From an uncultured Lachnospiraceae bacterium (GTDB lineage Bacteria; Bacillota; Clostridia; Lachnospirales; Lachnospiraceae): a DNA stretch of 64,000 bases. The translations under genes were made by a program, and so were the position numbers. Positions 52,768-61,967 of the stretch are shown here, in pieces. The notes beneath the pieces were generated by a model. That model saw nothing but the letters and a program-made list of their open reading frames with translations. It searched no databases and was not told the origin of the DNA. Within the stretch, counting starts at the first letter, position 1. The number at the start of each line of letters is the position of its first letter. The stretch spans positions 1 through 64,000 of the forward strand of contig CAJTMC010000016.1 in assembly GCA_910577115.1 (NCBI GenBank), given 5' to 3'.

Positions 52768-52785
52768 GCGGTCATCAGACCGCCG
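52768..52785 (+). promoter_or_regulatory. Small hairpin before the 52800 gene
   Basis: GGCGGTC/GACCGCC, a seven-pair stem of 18 bases, just before GGAAAGGAG. Could be an RNA stabiliser. No terminator T run. Confidence 0.4.
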
Positions 52786-52799
52786 GAAAGGAGATGAAA

Positions 52800-52994
52800 A
52801 TGGATCATGTTTTCATGATGGTGACAAAAGATAAGTACGAATTGCCATTAGCAGTAGCTGATACGAGGAAAGAACTAGGAAGAATGATTGGCGTAAGTCC
52901 TATTACGATAGCAAACAGTATTACAAGGGCAAGAAATAACGGTCAAAAAAGCCAATATATTCGTGTGGATTTTACTGACAATGATATTGATTGA
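52800..52994 (+). CDS. Small phage protein
   Basis: 64 residues (MDHVFMMVTKDKYELPLAVA). ITIANSITRARNNG could be a recognition helix. ATG 52800 fits GGAAAGGAG; the ATG at 52794 is too close. Function unknown; a common early phage type. Confidence 0.5.
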   Translation: MDHVFMMVTKDKYELPLAVADTRKELGRMIGVSPITIANSITRARNNGQKSQYIRVDFTDNDID

Positions 52995-53069
52995 ACGATA
53001 TTTTGTGGAAAAACATGCGGGTAGCAAGAATAAGTGTGGATAAGCACATAAAAAACGAGGGAGTGTTTA

Positions 53070-53885
53070 ATGAAAGCAGTATTGAAATATCCGGGAAGCA
53101 AATGGTCACTGGCTGACTGGATCATAAGCTTTTTTCCGGAACATCATAGTTATCTGGAACCGTTTTTCGGGAGCGGGGCTGTACTGTTCAATAAAACAAG
53201 GTCAGATATCGAAACAGTCAATGACTTGGACGGGAATGTCGTAAACCTGTTTGAGTGTATCCAATCAGATCCGGAAAGACTGGCAAGAAGCATTTATCTG
53301 ACACCGTATGCTCGTAATGTTTACGAAAGAGCATTTCAGGAAAAACCGGAGGAACCATTTGAAAGAGCGCTTAATTTTTATATTCGGCTGAATATGGGAC
53401 ATGGATTTCGGACAAATGGAGAAAAAGTTGGATGGAAAAATGATGTGCAGGGGCGGGAAAAAGCTTATGCATCACTGGATTGGTGTAATCTGCCAGAAAA
53501 GATTATACTGGCGGCTGAAAGGCTTCGGGGTGTGCAGATAGAAAACCGACCGGCATTGGAGTTGATTGAGCGTTTTAATTATGAAAATGTCTTAATATAC
53601 TGTGATCCGCCGTATATGTTGGAGACACGACATGGAAAACAATACAGATGTGAAATGGATGATTCTGAACATGAAGAGCTACTGAAAGTTTTACTCAGAC
53701 ATAAGGGAGCGGTTTTGATAAGTGGATATGATACGGATTTATATAGGGATATGCTTGGAAAATGGACAAGCAGGGTAACTACATCGTATTCGCAGGTATG
53801 CACTAAGAAAAAAGAAATGTTATGGATGAATTTCGAACTGCCTAACAGGCAAATAACTTTTGAAAATTTGTCCCAAATGTGGTAA
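53070..53885 (+). CDS. DNA adenine methylase (Dam/D12 class)
   Basis: 271 residues. LKYPGSKWSLADWI, FFGSGAVLFN (SAM site) and IYCDPPYML (catalytic DPPY) are complete. Probably protects phage DNA from host restriction. Confidence 0.92.
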   Translation: MKAVLKYPGSKWSLADWIISFFPEHHSYLEPFFGSGAVLFNKTRSDIETVNDLDGNVVNLFECIQSDPERLARSIYLTPYARNVYERAFQEKPEEPFERALNFYIRLNMGHGFRTNGEKVGWKNDVQGREKAYASLDWCNLPEKIILAAERLRGVQIENRPALELIERFNYENVLIYCDPPYMLETRHGKQYRCEMDDSEHEELLKVLLRHKGAVLISGYDTDLYRDMLGKWTSRVTTSYSQVCTKKKEMLWMNFELPNRQITFENLSQMW

Positions 53886-54075
53886 GGAAGCAAAGCTGCT
53901 TTTGGAATTATCAAGAATTGATAATAAAAGTATGGTTTGTGATGAATGTGGAATAATGGAGGCGCTGGACAGTCTTCCGCAAGGGGTTTTATCGCTACAG
54001 GAGCGCACAAGGATTGCTGTAGCAGCGACAGGAAATAAATGGGCGATGGAAAACTTTAATGCTACACACAATTAG
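53860..54075 (+). CDS. Zinc-ribbon phage protein
   Basis: 71 residues, TTG start within the end of the dam gene; CPKCG and CDECG pairs. Function unknown. Confidence 0.5.
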   Translation: MKICPKCGKEAKLLLELSRIDNKSMVCDECGIMEALDSLPQGVLSLQERTRIAVAATGNKWAMENFNATHN

Positions 54076-54087
54076 GAGTTGGTTGCT

Positions 54088-54465
54088 TTGAAAGGGCAGA
54101 TGAATTTATTTGATTTCATAGAGAAGCCGGAAGAACAGACAATAGAAAAATCAAAAAATATTCAGGGGCAGCTTATGTACATAGTTGATAATCCAGTAAT
54201 ACAATGTGCAAATTGTGTATGTCAGTATTGTGTAAACAATCAGGAGGAAGTATGGGATAAGGTGCGGCCGGATGAAGTGATTGAGCCTTGTTTCAACTGC
54301 GATGAATGCTATGAGTTCACCGGAGATTGTAGGCATCGAAGAATGTTAAAAGAGCATTGCGATAAGTTTGTCCTATCAGACTATGGAGCTGCCAGAAACA
54401 GAAAACATATAAAATTGATTAGAGATGGAGGTAAGAACGATAGGAACCAGAACTACACTAAATGA
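54088..54465 (+). CDS. Cysteine-rich phage protein
   Basis: 125 residues with many C-x2-C pairs (CANCVCQYC, CFNCDEC). TTG 54088 is nine bases past AGGAG; TTG 54079 would sit right on it. Probably binds zinc. Function unknown. Confidence 0.5.
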   Translation: MKGQMNLFDFIEKPEEQTIEKSKNIQGQLMYIVDNPVIQCANCVCQYCVNNQEEVWDKVRPDEVIEPCFNCDECYEFTGDCRHRRMLKEHCDKFVLSDYGAARNRKHIKLIRDGGKNDRNQNYTK

Positions 54466-54685
54466 TTTGAATGAGTATCTGTTCCAAGAGATGGATCGGC
54501 TCACAAATGAGGATTTATCTGCAGATGAGCTGGACAAAGAAATTAAACGTAGTGACGCTTTACAGAAGATTGCCAAAACGGTAATTGATAATGGGGCTCT
54601 TGCATTGCAGGCAAAGAAATACCTTGATGAATATGGGGAAGGTGATAAGGTGGAACTTCCTTTGATTGGTGTCACAGATAAATGA
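54425..54685 (+). CDS. Small helical phage protein
   Basis: 86 residues (TTLNDLNEYLFQEMDRL, SADELDKEIKRSDALQKIA). A GGAGGT at 54427 lies just after the ATG, so the real start might be a few codons in. Function unknown, but a widespread phage type. Confidence 0.6.
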   Translation: MEVRTIGTRTTLNDLNEYLFQEMDRLTNEDLSADELDKEIKRSDALQKIAKTVIDNGALALQAKKYLDEYGEGDKVELPLIGVTDK

Positions 54686-54688
54686 CTG

Positions 54689-54766
54689 ATGGAGGAAAAT
54701 GAGGCGCTGCGTGAAACTGTACGGAATTTGCAGAAAAGAATTAAGAAATTGGAGGATTGGGGCTGA
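54689..54766 (+). CDS. Very short coiled-coil-like ORF
   Basis: 25 residues, MEENEALRETVRNLQKRIKK then LEDWG, with a leucine-zipper-like spacing. Its stop overlaps the ATG of the HNH gene (TGATG). No clear ribosome site; low confidence. Confidence 0.3.
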   Translation: MEENEALRETVRNLQKRIKKLEDWG

Positions 54767-55359
54767 TGTATGGACATCAATATACAGTAGAAGAACAAAA
54801 ATTTATGAAGGAATATGTTCCAGGGCACAGCTATAAAGAAATCCAAAAGGCATTTACGGAGAAATTTGGGTGGGAGATTTCTCTTGGACAGGTCAATGCC
54901 TATATAGGAAATCATCATATAAGCACAGGAAGGACAGGGCGGTTTCAAAAGGGGCAGGAGCCGCCCAATAAGGGAAAGAAAGGTATCTGCGCTGCCGGAT
55001 GTGAAAGAACATGGTTTCAAAAGGGGCATATACCAGCAAATTACAGACCGGTAGGCAGTGAACGTGTAAATGCTGATGGATACATTGAAGTTAAAGTGGC
55101 AGATCCAAACAAATGGAAATTAAAACACAGGGTTGTGTGGGAATCTGTAAACGGGAAAATACCAAAAGGCTACATCATTATTTTTCGTGATAATGATAAA
55201 TCCAATACAGATATAGATAATTTGTTACTTATCAAGCGGGGGACACATGCAGTATTAAATCATACAGGTCTTTGTGAGTACAGCGGAGAGTTTAAGGAAA
55301 CAGCTATTTGCATTGCAGAACTGAAAGCAGCTACTTCTAGGGCGAAAAACAGAAAGTGA
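54766..55359 (+). CDS. HNH-type endonuclease-like phage protein
   Basis: 197 residues. N-terminal helix-turn-helix-like region, central FQKGQEPPNKGKKG, then KHRVVWESVNGKIPKGYIII and DIDNLLLIKR, the HNH fold of phage free-standing enzymes. FRDNDKSN stands where the usual central H/N residues lie, so activity could be altered. GGAGG at 54751. Confidence 0.75.
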   Translation: MYGHQYTVEEQKFMKEYVPGHSYKEIQKAFTEKFGWEISLGQVNAYIGNHHISTGRTGRFQKGQEPPNKGKKGICAAGCERTWFQKGHIPANYRPVGSERVNADGYIEVKVADPNKWKLKHRVVWESVNGKIPKGYIIIFRDNDKSNTDIDNLLLIKRGTHAVLNHTGLCEYSGEFKETAICIAELKAATSRAKNRK

Positions 55360-55379
55360 AGTGAGGTGGGTGAATTGTA

Positions 55380-55820
55380 ATGGATAAACAAAATCAATTA
55401 TGGTTTTTCTTCCAATTTCTCCAGGATGTAGAAAAGGAACTATCCAAAGAAGAGGAAAAGCAGGTGATGATTGAAAAAGCTATCAATTTGAAGCTCATGT
55501 GTGATTATGTTGTCAGTTGTTCCTATGGTGATATTGTTCTGATTATCTGTATGCTGCACGATTATGTGAAAATGCTGAATGAGGTAAGAAGTGACATTCA
55601 ATGGGAGGTTTACTACCGAGAGAAATTTATCAAAATGGCAGACAGGCTGTCAGAACAGATTGAATACGATTATGATGCGGCATTGGAAAAATGTAAAAAG
55701 AAATTAGAGAAAAAAGAAAACTATAGCGATGTTGGTGAAGAGGCTATGGCCCTGGCGGTGAAGCATGCCAAAGGAAAGAAAACGAGGAAAGAAAAGGAGG
55801 GCTTGAATGGAAAGAATTGA
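55380..55820 (+). CDS. Phage protein of unknown function
   Basis: 146 residues, helical, with a lysine-rich tail. LWFFFQFLQDVEKELSKEEE near the start. No motif recognised. Confidence 0.5.
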   Translation: MDKQNQLWFFFQFLQDVEKELSKEEEKQVMIEKAINLKLMCDYVVSCSYGDIVLIICMLHDYVKMLNEVRSDIQWEVYYREKFIKMADRLSEQIEYDYDAALEKCKKKLEKKENYSDVGEEAMALAVKHAKGKKTRKEKEGLNGKN

Positions 55821-56286
55821 TTGTGAAAAGTGCAGAAATGGACACTTTTATGAGGGTGATAAATTACGTTGCAGGCTAAGGAAATGTCAACCCGATTATG
55901 AGGATATGCAGGAGGCAAGGCAAGCATTATGCAGTGCTTTCCCAAAGAGCTTTATAAACGAGAAAGATGAATTCATTGCTGAGGAAAGAAGTAATCAATA
56001 TTTTATACTGAGTGATTGTGAATATCCAGAAGATATAGATTGCAAAGTATTGGAATGGTTATCGAGGGCTGCAAGCAAAGGAGCTCCCTTTAATCAGGAG
56101 TGGAGAAATCGTAAATTCAGAAAATTTATGTTGGATGGAATAAATAATTTTCTTGACACGAGTTTCTCTGAAGAAGAGATGGAAGAAATATACACATATT
56201 TAGAGAATGCGTGCAACCATAGGAAAACCAAGCAATTTGTAGAAAGCGGTTTTGATATGAAAGTTTTGAAGGAGGAGGTAACATAA
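55807..56286 (+). CDS. Phage protein, cysteine-containing N-terminus
   Basis: 159 residues. CEKCRNGHFYEGDKLRCRL could bind zinc. The rest is acidic and helical. Overlaps both neighbours. Function unknown. Confidence 0.5.
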   Translation: MERIDCEKCRNGHFYEGDKLRCRLRKCQPDYEDMQEARQALCSAFPKSFINEKDEFIAEERSNQYFILSDCEYPEDIDCKVLEWLSRAASKGAPFNQEWRNRKFRKFMLDGINNFLDTSFSEEEMEEIYTYLENACNHRKTKQFVESGFDMKVLKEEVT

Positions 56287-56591
56287 TGAACATTGACGAT
56301 TTGATTTGTAAACTTTTAGAAGAGCCTGTGACACAAGAGGATAATAGAATAGAATTCACAAGTAGAAGCATAGAGCTGATACATGAAGTTGCAAAAATGT
56401 GTAATGAAATTCCTATTGTGGAGAAGACAAAGGAACAGGCAGAAGACTACGCAGAGGGGTTATCTGCAGAGCAAGTATATTTGGATATGTTGGTTAAGAT
56501 TGTGGATGCCCCAACAGCAATCCATATGAAAATGTCGGCAAAAATGCTGATACCAATTATAAGCCGGAAGTTGAAAGAAAGGGGATTGTGA
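56286..56591 (+). CDS. Phage protein of unknown function
   Basis: 101 residues, helical, acidic. Start one base before the previous stop ends; its own stop overlaps the next ATG. No motif. Confidence 0.5.
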   Translation: MNIDDLICKLLEEPVTQEDNRIEFTSRSIELIHEVAKMCNEIPIVEKTKEQAEDYAEGLSAEQVYLDMLVKIVDAPTAIHMKMSAKMLIPIISRKLKERGL

Positions 56592-57145
56592 TGGATAGGA
56601 AAAAGACAACGGAGTTTCTTGGGAACCTTCTTGTTTCTGATAGGTTTGGAGGAATAGGAAAATATTGGGCGAAGGAGGTTAGTATAGATCCTTGGGCTGC
56701 TAAAGGAAAACCTAAGAGAGTTGACTATATGCAATTCGTTCCTGCCGGACAGTGTTCTGTGTCAGATATAGAAAAAGGTATATTTGTCTGCTATGAAATC
56801 AAGAGCTGCAAACAGGATGTTTACAGTGGAAACGGATTAAATTTTCTTGGAGAGAAGAATTACATAGTGACAACGATGGAATGTTATAAAGATTTGTTGC
56901 AGGATTTTCGAGATGGAACATTTGCAAGACATTTACATGAAGTAGCACCAGAATCGTCTTCACATTTTGGAATAATGGTAGCAATACCTTTTATGTCTGA
57001 ATTAACAGATGAATTTGAAAATCCATCAAAGGTTGATTGGGAGAGTGGGAGGTGGAAGTTGGCAGTTATACAACAATGTGTATCGGGACTAAGAAAAAGA
57101 CCAATGACAGAGCTGTTGTTTTGTATGCTGAGAAGCGGGCATTAA
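56588..57145 (+). CDS. PD-(D/E)XK-like phage protein
   Basis: 185 residues. PKRVDYMQF then GIFVCYEIKSCKQD resembles the D...ExK core of a nuclease fold, and LNFLGEKNYIVTT fits the following strand. May be a nuclease; tentative. Confidence 0.5.
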   Translation: MMDRKKTTEFLGNLLVSDRFGGIGKYWAKEVSIDPWAAKGKPKRVDYMQFVPAGQCSVSDIEKGIFVCYEIKSCKQDVYSGNGLNFLGEKNYIVTTMECYKDLLQDFRDGTFARHLHEVAPESSSHFGIMVAIPFMSELTDEFENPSKVDWESGRWKLAVIQQCVSGLRKRPMTELLFCMLRSGH

Positions 57146-57148
57146 AGA

Positions 57149-57799
57149 ATGGAGGAATGTAAAGTGATAAGACCTATTTTGTTTAATACAGAAATGGTAG
57201 AAGGCATTTTGGAATACAGAAAGCTCAACACAAGACGGATAGTAAAGCAACAACCTAAAAAGGATATGAAATACAAGTTGGGTTATTGTGTGGATGGTGA
57301 TAAAAAGGATATTGGAAAATTTGGATTTGGTAGTCATGAGTGTGGCGGTCATGTACTTTATGTGAAACCGCCATTATTGGTTGGAGATATTTTATGGGTA
57401 AGAGAAACATGGAGTGAATGGACAGACGGATATGTATATAAAGCATGGACATCACCATTTCCGCAGCCAGGTAGATGTTCAGATAAAATGATGAAATGGC
57501 ACCCATCAATACATATGCCGAAAGAAGCGGCTAGAATCTTCCTAAGGGTGACGGATGTCCAGGTGGAGCGTCTAAAAAATATGACATTGGATGATTTCTT
57601 GACGGAAGGAGTGGTACTCAGACCAGAAGCATTTAATGATCCAGAAAATGCATATATGCAGGCAAAAAGTTTGTTTGTTGACTTATGGGATTCCACAATA
57701 AATACTCAGCAGCTCACTTTGTATAGATGGGATGCCAATCCTTGGGTGTGGGTGATTGCATTTGAAAGATGTGAAAAACCGGAGGGGTGGTGTGTATGA
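57149..57799 (+). CDS. ASCH/PUA-like phage protein
   Basis: 216 residues. RPILFNTEMVEGILEYRKLN, VGDILWVRETW, IHMPKEAARIFLRVTDVQVE and NPWVWVIAFER match the ASCH-type protein found in many phages. It probably binds RNA or a modified nucleotide. Confidence 0.7.
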   Translation: MEECKVIRPILFNTEMVEGILEYRKLNTRRIVKQQPKKDMKYKLGYCVDGDKKDIGKFGFGSHECGGHVLYVKPPLLVGDILWVRETWSEWTDGYVYKAWTSPFPQPGRCSDKMMKWHPSIHMPKEAARIFLRVTDVQVERLKNMTLDDFLTEGVVLRPEAFNDPENAYMQAKSLFVDLWDSTINTQQLTLYRWDANPWVWVIAFERCEKPEGWCV

Positions 57800-57999
57800 T
57801 TTGTTTAAACTGTGGAAGAAAACTGAGAAGTGCAGTAAGCAGGGAGGCAGGGTACGGTCCTGTTTGTTACAAGAAAATGTTCGGTACCAGCTTGCGAAGC
57901 AGCAGAAAGGACAGAGTTTCGGAGGCGACTGACACAACCTGTTACAATATACCCGGTCAAATGACAATGGAAGAATATCTGCAGATGGATTCAAAATGA
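57796..57999 (+). CDS. DUF6011-like zinc protein
   Basis: 67 residues. CLNCGRKLRSAVSREAGYGP then VCYKK is the DUF6011-type zinc motif. ATG 57796 fits GGAGGGG. Overlaps the previous gene. Confidence 0.65.
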   Translation: MICLNCGRKLRSAVSREAGYGPVCYKKMFGTSLRSSRKDRVSEATDTTCYNIPGQMTMEEYLQMDSK

Positions 58000-58089
58000 A
58001 CGGAAAAAGGAGAGTGCTTTCGCAACCCTCCCAACAGACAACTATAGTGTAACACAATTTGAGGCGAATTGAAAGAGGAGGGCGACAAA

Positions 58090-58836
58090 ATGCAAAACGT
58101 GGATACCGAAAAAATTATAGCTTTAAGTAAAGCTGGTTGGAAAACAGATAGGATTGCCGCAGATATGCATATGGAATGGGATATTGTAGATAGGGTAATA
58201 GCTGATTATTCGGAGAGAGAGAATAAAAAAATAGAGATGGATCAGGAAGATAAGCCGCAGGAGAAAGAAATATCATTTATTTCTATTACTTCGGATCAGC
58301 TAAAAGAAATTTATCAAAAAGCTGCGGTAATTGGTGCAAAAGAGGCGCTGAAAACTTTTGAACAGGAACGTAAGAAGGAATATAGCAGCAGGGCTGACCG
58401 CAGGCTTCGGAATACGAAGCTGCTTCTGCGGAATTACCATATACTGAAAGAACACGCAGAGAACTCAGTATTTGGAAGAACACAGATGGAAGAATCGGCG
58501 TTGGATATTTTAGAATCAATGATGTCAATGTATGATAATGATGTAATTATTGAAAGCATCAAGCGCAGCGCCACTAGAACAGCGGTTATTGTATCACATA
58601 TTGATACCATGTTCGGATTATATGCGGCATACTGTAACAATGCTCCAAATCGGGAAATTGAAATGAGAAGGTATGAAATCATATGGGATATGTACATGAC
58701 AGATGTTACTCTAACGGCAAAAGAATTAGCGGAAAAGCATCAGATATCAAAAGATACTGTTTATTCAGATATACGAGAGGGAATTAACAGGTTAACTGCC
58801 CTGATATTTGGAGTGGACGGATTGAACGTTCGATAA
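58090..58836 (+). CDS. Phage regulator with terminal HTH, likely late-gene activator
   Basis: 248 residues. A first HTH-like segment (KAGWKTDRIAADMHMEWDIV) and a C-terminal sigma-4-like helix-turn-helix (LTAKELAEKHQISKDTVYSD). Fits ArpU/late transcription regulators placed at the end of early operons. ATG 58090 after GAGGAGGGC. Confidence 0.65.
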   Translation: MQNVDTEKIIALSKAGWKTDRIAADMHMEWDIVDRVIADYSERENKKIEMDQEDKPQEKEISFISITSDQLKEIYQKAAVIGAKEALKTFEQERKKEYSSRADRRLRNTKLLLRNYHILKEHAENSVFGRTQMEESALDILESMMSMYDNDVIIESIKRSATRTAVIVSHIDTMFGLYAAYCNNAPNREIEMRRYEIIWDMYMTDVTLTAKELAEKHQISKDTVYSDIREGINRLTALIFGVDGLNVR

Positions 58837-58922
58837 ATCCCCCATCTCAAAAAAATCTCAATTGACATCGGATTATAAATATGAGAAAATTGTATTTGTA
58901 AAATTCTAAATCAAACGTTGAG

Positions 58923-58953
58923 GGAAGTCTGAGACAATCGGGCTTCCTTTTTT
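58923..58953 (+). terminator. Terminator after the early operon
   Basis: GGAAGTC/GGCTTCC stem then a T run. A TTGACA box stands at 58861 with only a weak -10, so a promoter there is uncertain. Confidence 0.6.
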
Positions 58954-59032
58954 CGTGCAATCTTTCCGGGAAAGGAGAGTATCAGACACAGGAAAGCATG
59001 AAGCTCCTCAATATGAAAAGAGGAGGAAAAGT

Positions 59033-60418
59033 ATGAATTATGCTTTGATTGTACTGTTGACCTATGCAGCGGTAATGTTTGGGGTAACAGTATTTATGAC
59101 AAAAAAAGAGAACAATATCGAAAAATTCTGTGTTGGAAACAGGAACACCGGCTGGACGATGTCGGCTTTAAGCATAGCAGCTACATGGATATGGGCGCCG
59201 GCACTTTTCACATCAGCCGAGAATGCCTATACGAAGGGCTTTGCAGGGCTCTTTTGGTTTCTTGTTCCAAATGTGTTATGCCTGATGTTGTTCATTCCCT
59301 TTGCAAAAAAGATAAGGGAAGAAATGCCGGAGGGAATCACGCTGTCCGGATATATGCATGAAAAATACAATTCCAAACCTGTGAGGAATGTCTACCTGTT
59401 TCAACTTGGGACATTGTCGGCATTATCCACCGGCGTGCAGCTGCTGGCCGGCAGTAAGATTTTGAGTATGCTGTCTGGAATTCCTTTTGCAGCCATGACG
59501 GTAATTATGGCAGTAATCGCCTATTCCTATTCCCAGTTTTCCGGGATAAAAGCCTCGATACTGACAGATGCCATTCAGATGGTGTTCATGTTGGCCGTAA
59601 GCATTTGTTTTGTGGCTTTTGGTGTAAAGAATGGTGGAGGCCTGGAAATGCTCGTTACGGGTTTAGGAGGAGCCGCAGGAGATGCCGGATCCCTTTTCTC
59701 GGAGAGAGGATGGGAGATATTCCTTGGATTTGGTCTTCCAACCACAATCGGACTTCTGTCCGGACCGTTCGGGGATCAATGCTTCTGGCAGAGAGCTTTC
59801 TGCGTAAGGAAGGGAAGGATTGGCAGGGCGTTCCTTGTCGGAGCTCTTTTATTTGGCATCGTTCCACTATCCATGGGAATCTTAGGATTTATTGGCGCCG
59901 GCATGGGATATGTCGCAGCGGATACCGGGATAGTGAATTTTGAATTGATAAGTGCATTGTTGCCGGCATGGGCGGTGGTACCGTTCCTGTTTATGATAGT
60001 GTCCGGCCTGCTGTCCACCATTGACAGCAACCTATGCGCGGTTTCTTCCCTCACAACAGATATTTTTCGGAAAAAGACGCTTGGAAAAACAAAGTTCGCC
60101 ATGATTTTACTGTTGGCCGTCGGAATTACAGTAGCCAATATCCCCGGATTGACAGTAACACACCTGTTCCTGATGTACGGAACATTAAGAGCTGCCACGC
60201 TGCTCCCGACAGTATTCACGCTGGGAGGAGTAAAGCTGAAACCGCAAGGGGTTGTGGCAGGAATCATTTCCGCCCTGGTAATTGGTCTGCCGATATTCGG
60301 ATATGGGAATATACAGGGCATTGCAGCTTATAAGACAGCCGGCAGTCTTCTGACGGTAATTCTCTCCGGAGCAGTTGCTCTGGCAGTAAGCAGAATGAGA
60401 GGTGTAAATCGTGGGTGA
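59033..60418 (+). CDS. Sodium:solute symporter (SSS family) carried by the prophage
   Basis: 461 residues, about 12-13 hydrophobic helices. N-terminal MNYALIVLLTYAAVMFGVTV and the KEN-type loop, then CVGNRNTGWTMSALSIAATW (the FFLGGR-like region) and LSTIDSNLCAVSSLTTDI are typical of SSS. Substrate unknown. ATG 59033 follows GAGGAGG. It overlaps the next gene by eight bases, so it is part of one transcript with the PP-loop gene. An SSS gene is very unusual in a phage. Confidence 0.85.
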   Translation: MNYALIVLLTYAAVMFGVTVFMTKKENNIEKFCVGNRNTGWTMSALSIAATWIWAPALFTSAENAYTKGFAGLFWFLVPNVLCLMLFIPFAKKIREEMPEGITLSGYMHEKYNSKPVRNVYLFQLGTLSALSTGVQLLAGSKILSMLSGIPFAAMTVIMAVIAYSYSQFSGIKASILTDAIQMVFMLAVSICFVAFGVKNGGGLEMLVTGLGGAAGDAGSLFSERGWEIFLGFGLPTTIGLLSGPFGDQCFWQRAFCVRKGRIGRAFLVGALLFGIVPLSMGILGFIGAGMGYVAADTGIVNFELISALLPAWAVVPFLFMIVSGLLSTIDSNLCAVSSLTTDIFRKKTLGKTKFAMILLLAVGITVANIPGLTVTHLFLMYGTLRAATLLPTVFTLGGVKLKPQGVVAGIISALVIGLPIFGYGNIQGIAAYKTAGSLLTVILSGAVALAVSRMRGVNRG

Positions 60419-61202
60419 TGTACTTGGAAGAAAGCAGAGGATTAAAAACTCTGATTGGATAGAGGCTCTTGGAAAGATCGAGCAGATAGTAAGCAGGAAA
60501 GAACTCGATCAGTTGGTGGATAAGACTGTGAAGGAAATTAAGAAGAAAACCAAAGGGAAGAAAGCCGCCTATGCATGGAGCGGTGGAAAAGATTCCCTGG
60601 TGCTCGGAGAAATCTGCCGCATGGCAGGGATAACCTCCTGTGTGCTCGTTATTTGCAATTTGGAGTATAAAGCATTTACAGAATGGGTGGATGCTCATAA
60701 GCCTCCGGAATTGTCCATAATAAACACAGGGCAGGATATGAAATGGTTGGCCGCCCATCCGCACATGCTTTTTCCGCAGGATAGCAAATATGCGGCCCAA
60801 TGGTTCCATATTGTCCAGCACAGAGGACAGGCCAAATGTTATAAGGAGAACCAGCTGGATATGCTGCTCCTCGGAAGACGGAGAGCTGATGGGAACTATG
60901 TCGGCAAGGGAGACAATATTTATACCAACGGGCAGGGCGTGACGAGATACAGTCCGCTTTCTGATTGGACACATGAACAGCTGTTGGCATTCATTCATTA
61001 TCACAACCTGGAGATGCCGCCGATCTACGATTGGAAGAATGGATATCTCTGTGGCACTCATGCATGGCCGGCAAGACAGTGGACCGGGAGCACAGAGAAC
61101 GCATGGGCAGAAATCTATGAGATAGACAACTCCATCATGACCGAAGCAGCTGAGTATTTCCAGAGTGCAAAAGAATTTCTGGAAAAAATGCAGCAAACTT
61201 AA
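60411..61202 (+). CDS. PAPS reductase-like PP-loop protein 1
   Basis: 263 residues, GTG start overlapping the symporter gene. PP-loop SGGKDS at 57-62 (AYAWSGGKDSLVLGE), then LLLGRRRADGNYVG and RYSPLSDWTHEQLLAFI as in PAPS reductase/ATP pyrophosphatase folds. No C-terminal catalytic cysteine motif. It could activate a carbonyl or a base by adenylation. Confidence 0.85.
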   Translation: MGDVLGRKQRIKNSDWIEALGKIEQIVSRKELDQLVDKTVKEIKKKTKGKKAAYAWSGGKDSLVLGEICRMAGITSCVLVICNLEYKAFTEWVDAHKPPELSIINTGQDMKWLAAHPHMLFPQDSKYAAQWFHIVQHRGQAKCYKENQLDMLLLGRRRADGNYVGKGDNIYTNGQGVTRYSPLSDWTHEQLLAFIHYHNLEMPPIYDWKNGYLCGTHAWPARQWTGSTENAWAEIYEIDNSIMTEAAEYFQSAKEFLEKMQQT

Positions 61203-61215
61203 AATGTTTACCATT

Positions 61216-61256
61216 GACAGCGCTTGCGGGCAAATGTCGGCAATAGCTGTCTTTTT
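61216..61256 (+). terminator. Terminator after PP-loop protein 1
   Basis: GACAGC/GCTGTC with inner TTGC/GCAA pairing, followed by TTTTT. Separates the symporter/PP-loop pair from the next three genes. Confidence 0.65.
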
Positions 61257-61331
61257 GCTATTTGCAGATAGCATAGATAGAAAAGCATATGTCGCACAGC
61301 TCCTCCAAAATCAGATTAGGAGGATGCGAAC

Positions 61332-61967
61332 ATGGAAGTAATCACAATGAAACTGGCTGACCTTGTGAAGCCGGAGAAAAATGTCAGGATACACACCGAA
61401 CAGCAGCTAAAGGAGTTCCAGCGCAGCGTGACAATGTTCGGACAGATCCGCCCCATTGTTATTGATGAAAACAATATTATTCTGGCGGGGAATGGACTGT
61501 ATGATACCCTCGTTGCAATGGGAAGGGATACTGCAGATGTGTATCGATACGATAATCTCACTGAAAATCAGAAAAAGAAGCTGATGATTGCTGACAATAA
61601 GATTTTCAGCTTGGGAATTGAGAACCTGGAAACATTGAACAGCTTTCTGGAAGATCTACAGGGGGATTTGGATATCCCCGGATTTGATGAAGAAATCTTA
61701 AAGCAGATGGTATCAGAGGCAGAGGATATTACAGATAAACTCTCTGAATACGGTACTCTCGATGAAGAGGAAATCCGAAGTATCAAAGAAAATGGCGAGA
61801 AAAAGGAACAGCAGATACAGCGGATGGAATCGGAGCAGGGAGATGGGCAGACAGAGCAGGCGCCGGCAGTACCTATACAGCAGGAGCCCGCGAGGGATGA
61901 TGGAGACACCGCTGAAATCAAAAAGTTCGTTATCTGCCCGAATTGTGGAGAGAAGATATGGCTATAA
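61332..61967 (+). CDS. ParB-like N-terminal domain protein 1
   Basis: 211 residues. LADLVKPEKNVRIHTEQQLK, FGQIRPIVIDENNIILAGNG is the ParB/sulfiredoxin fold; LTENQKKKLMIADNKIFSLG follows as in phage ParB proteins. C-terminus ends CPNCG, half a zinc motif. TAGGAGG precedes the ATG. Overlaps the next gene by 10 bases. Confidence 0.85.
   Translation: MEVITMKLADLVKPEKNVRIHTEQQLKEFQRSVTMFGQIRPIVIDENNIILAGNGLYDTLVAMGRDTADVYRYDNLTENQKKKLMIADNKIFSLGIENLETLNSFLEDLQGDLDIPGFDEEILKQMVSEAEDITDKLSEYGTLDEEEIRSIKENGEKKEQQIQRMESEQGDGQTEQAPAVPIQQEPARDDGDTAEIKKFVICPNCGEKIWL

Noticed and set aside
58861..58890. Strong promoter at TTGACA 58861
   Set aside because: No convincing -10 at 16-18 bases; only mentioned with the neighbouring terminator.
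58998..59036. Twelve-codon leader ORF overlapping the symporter start
   Set aside because: Too short and without a convincing ribosome site to claim as a gene.
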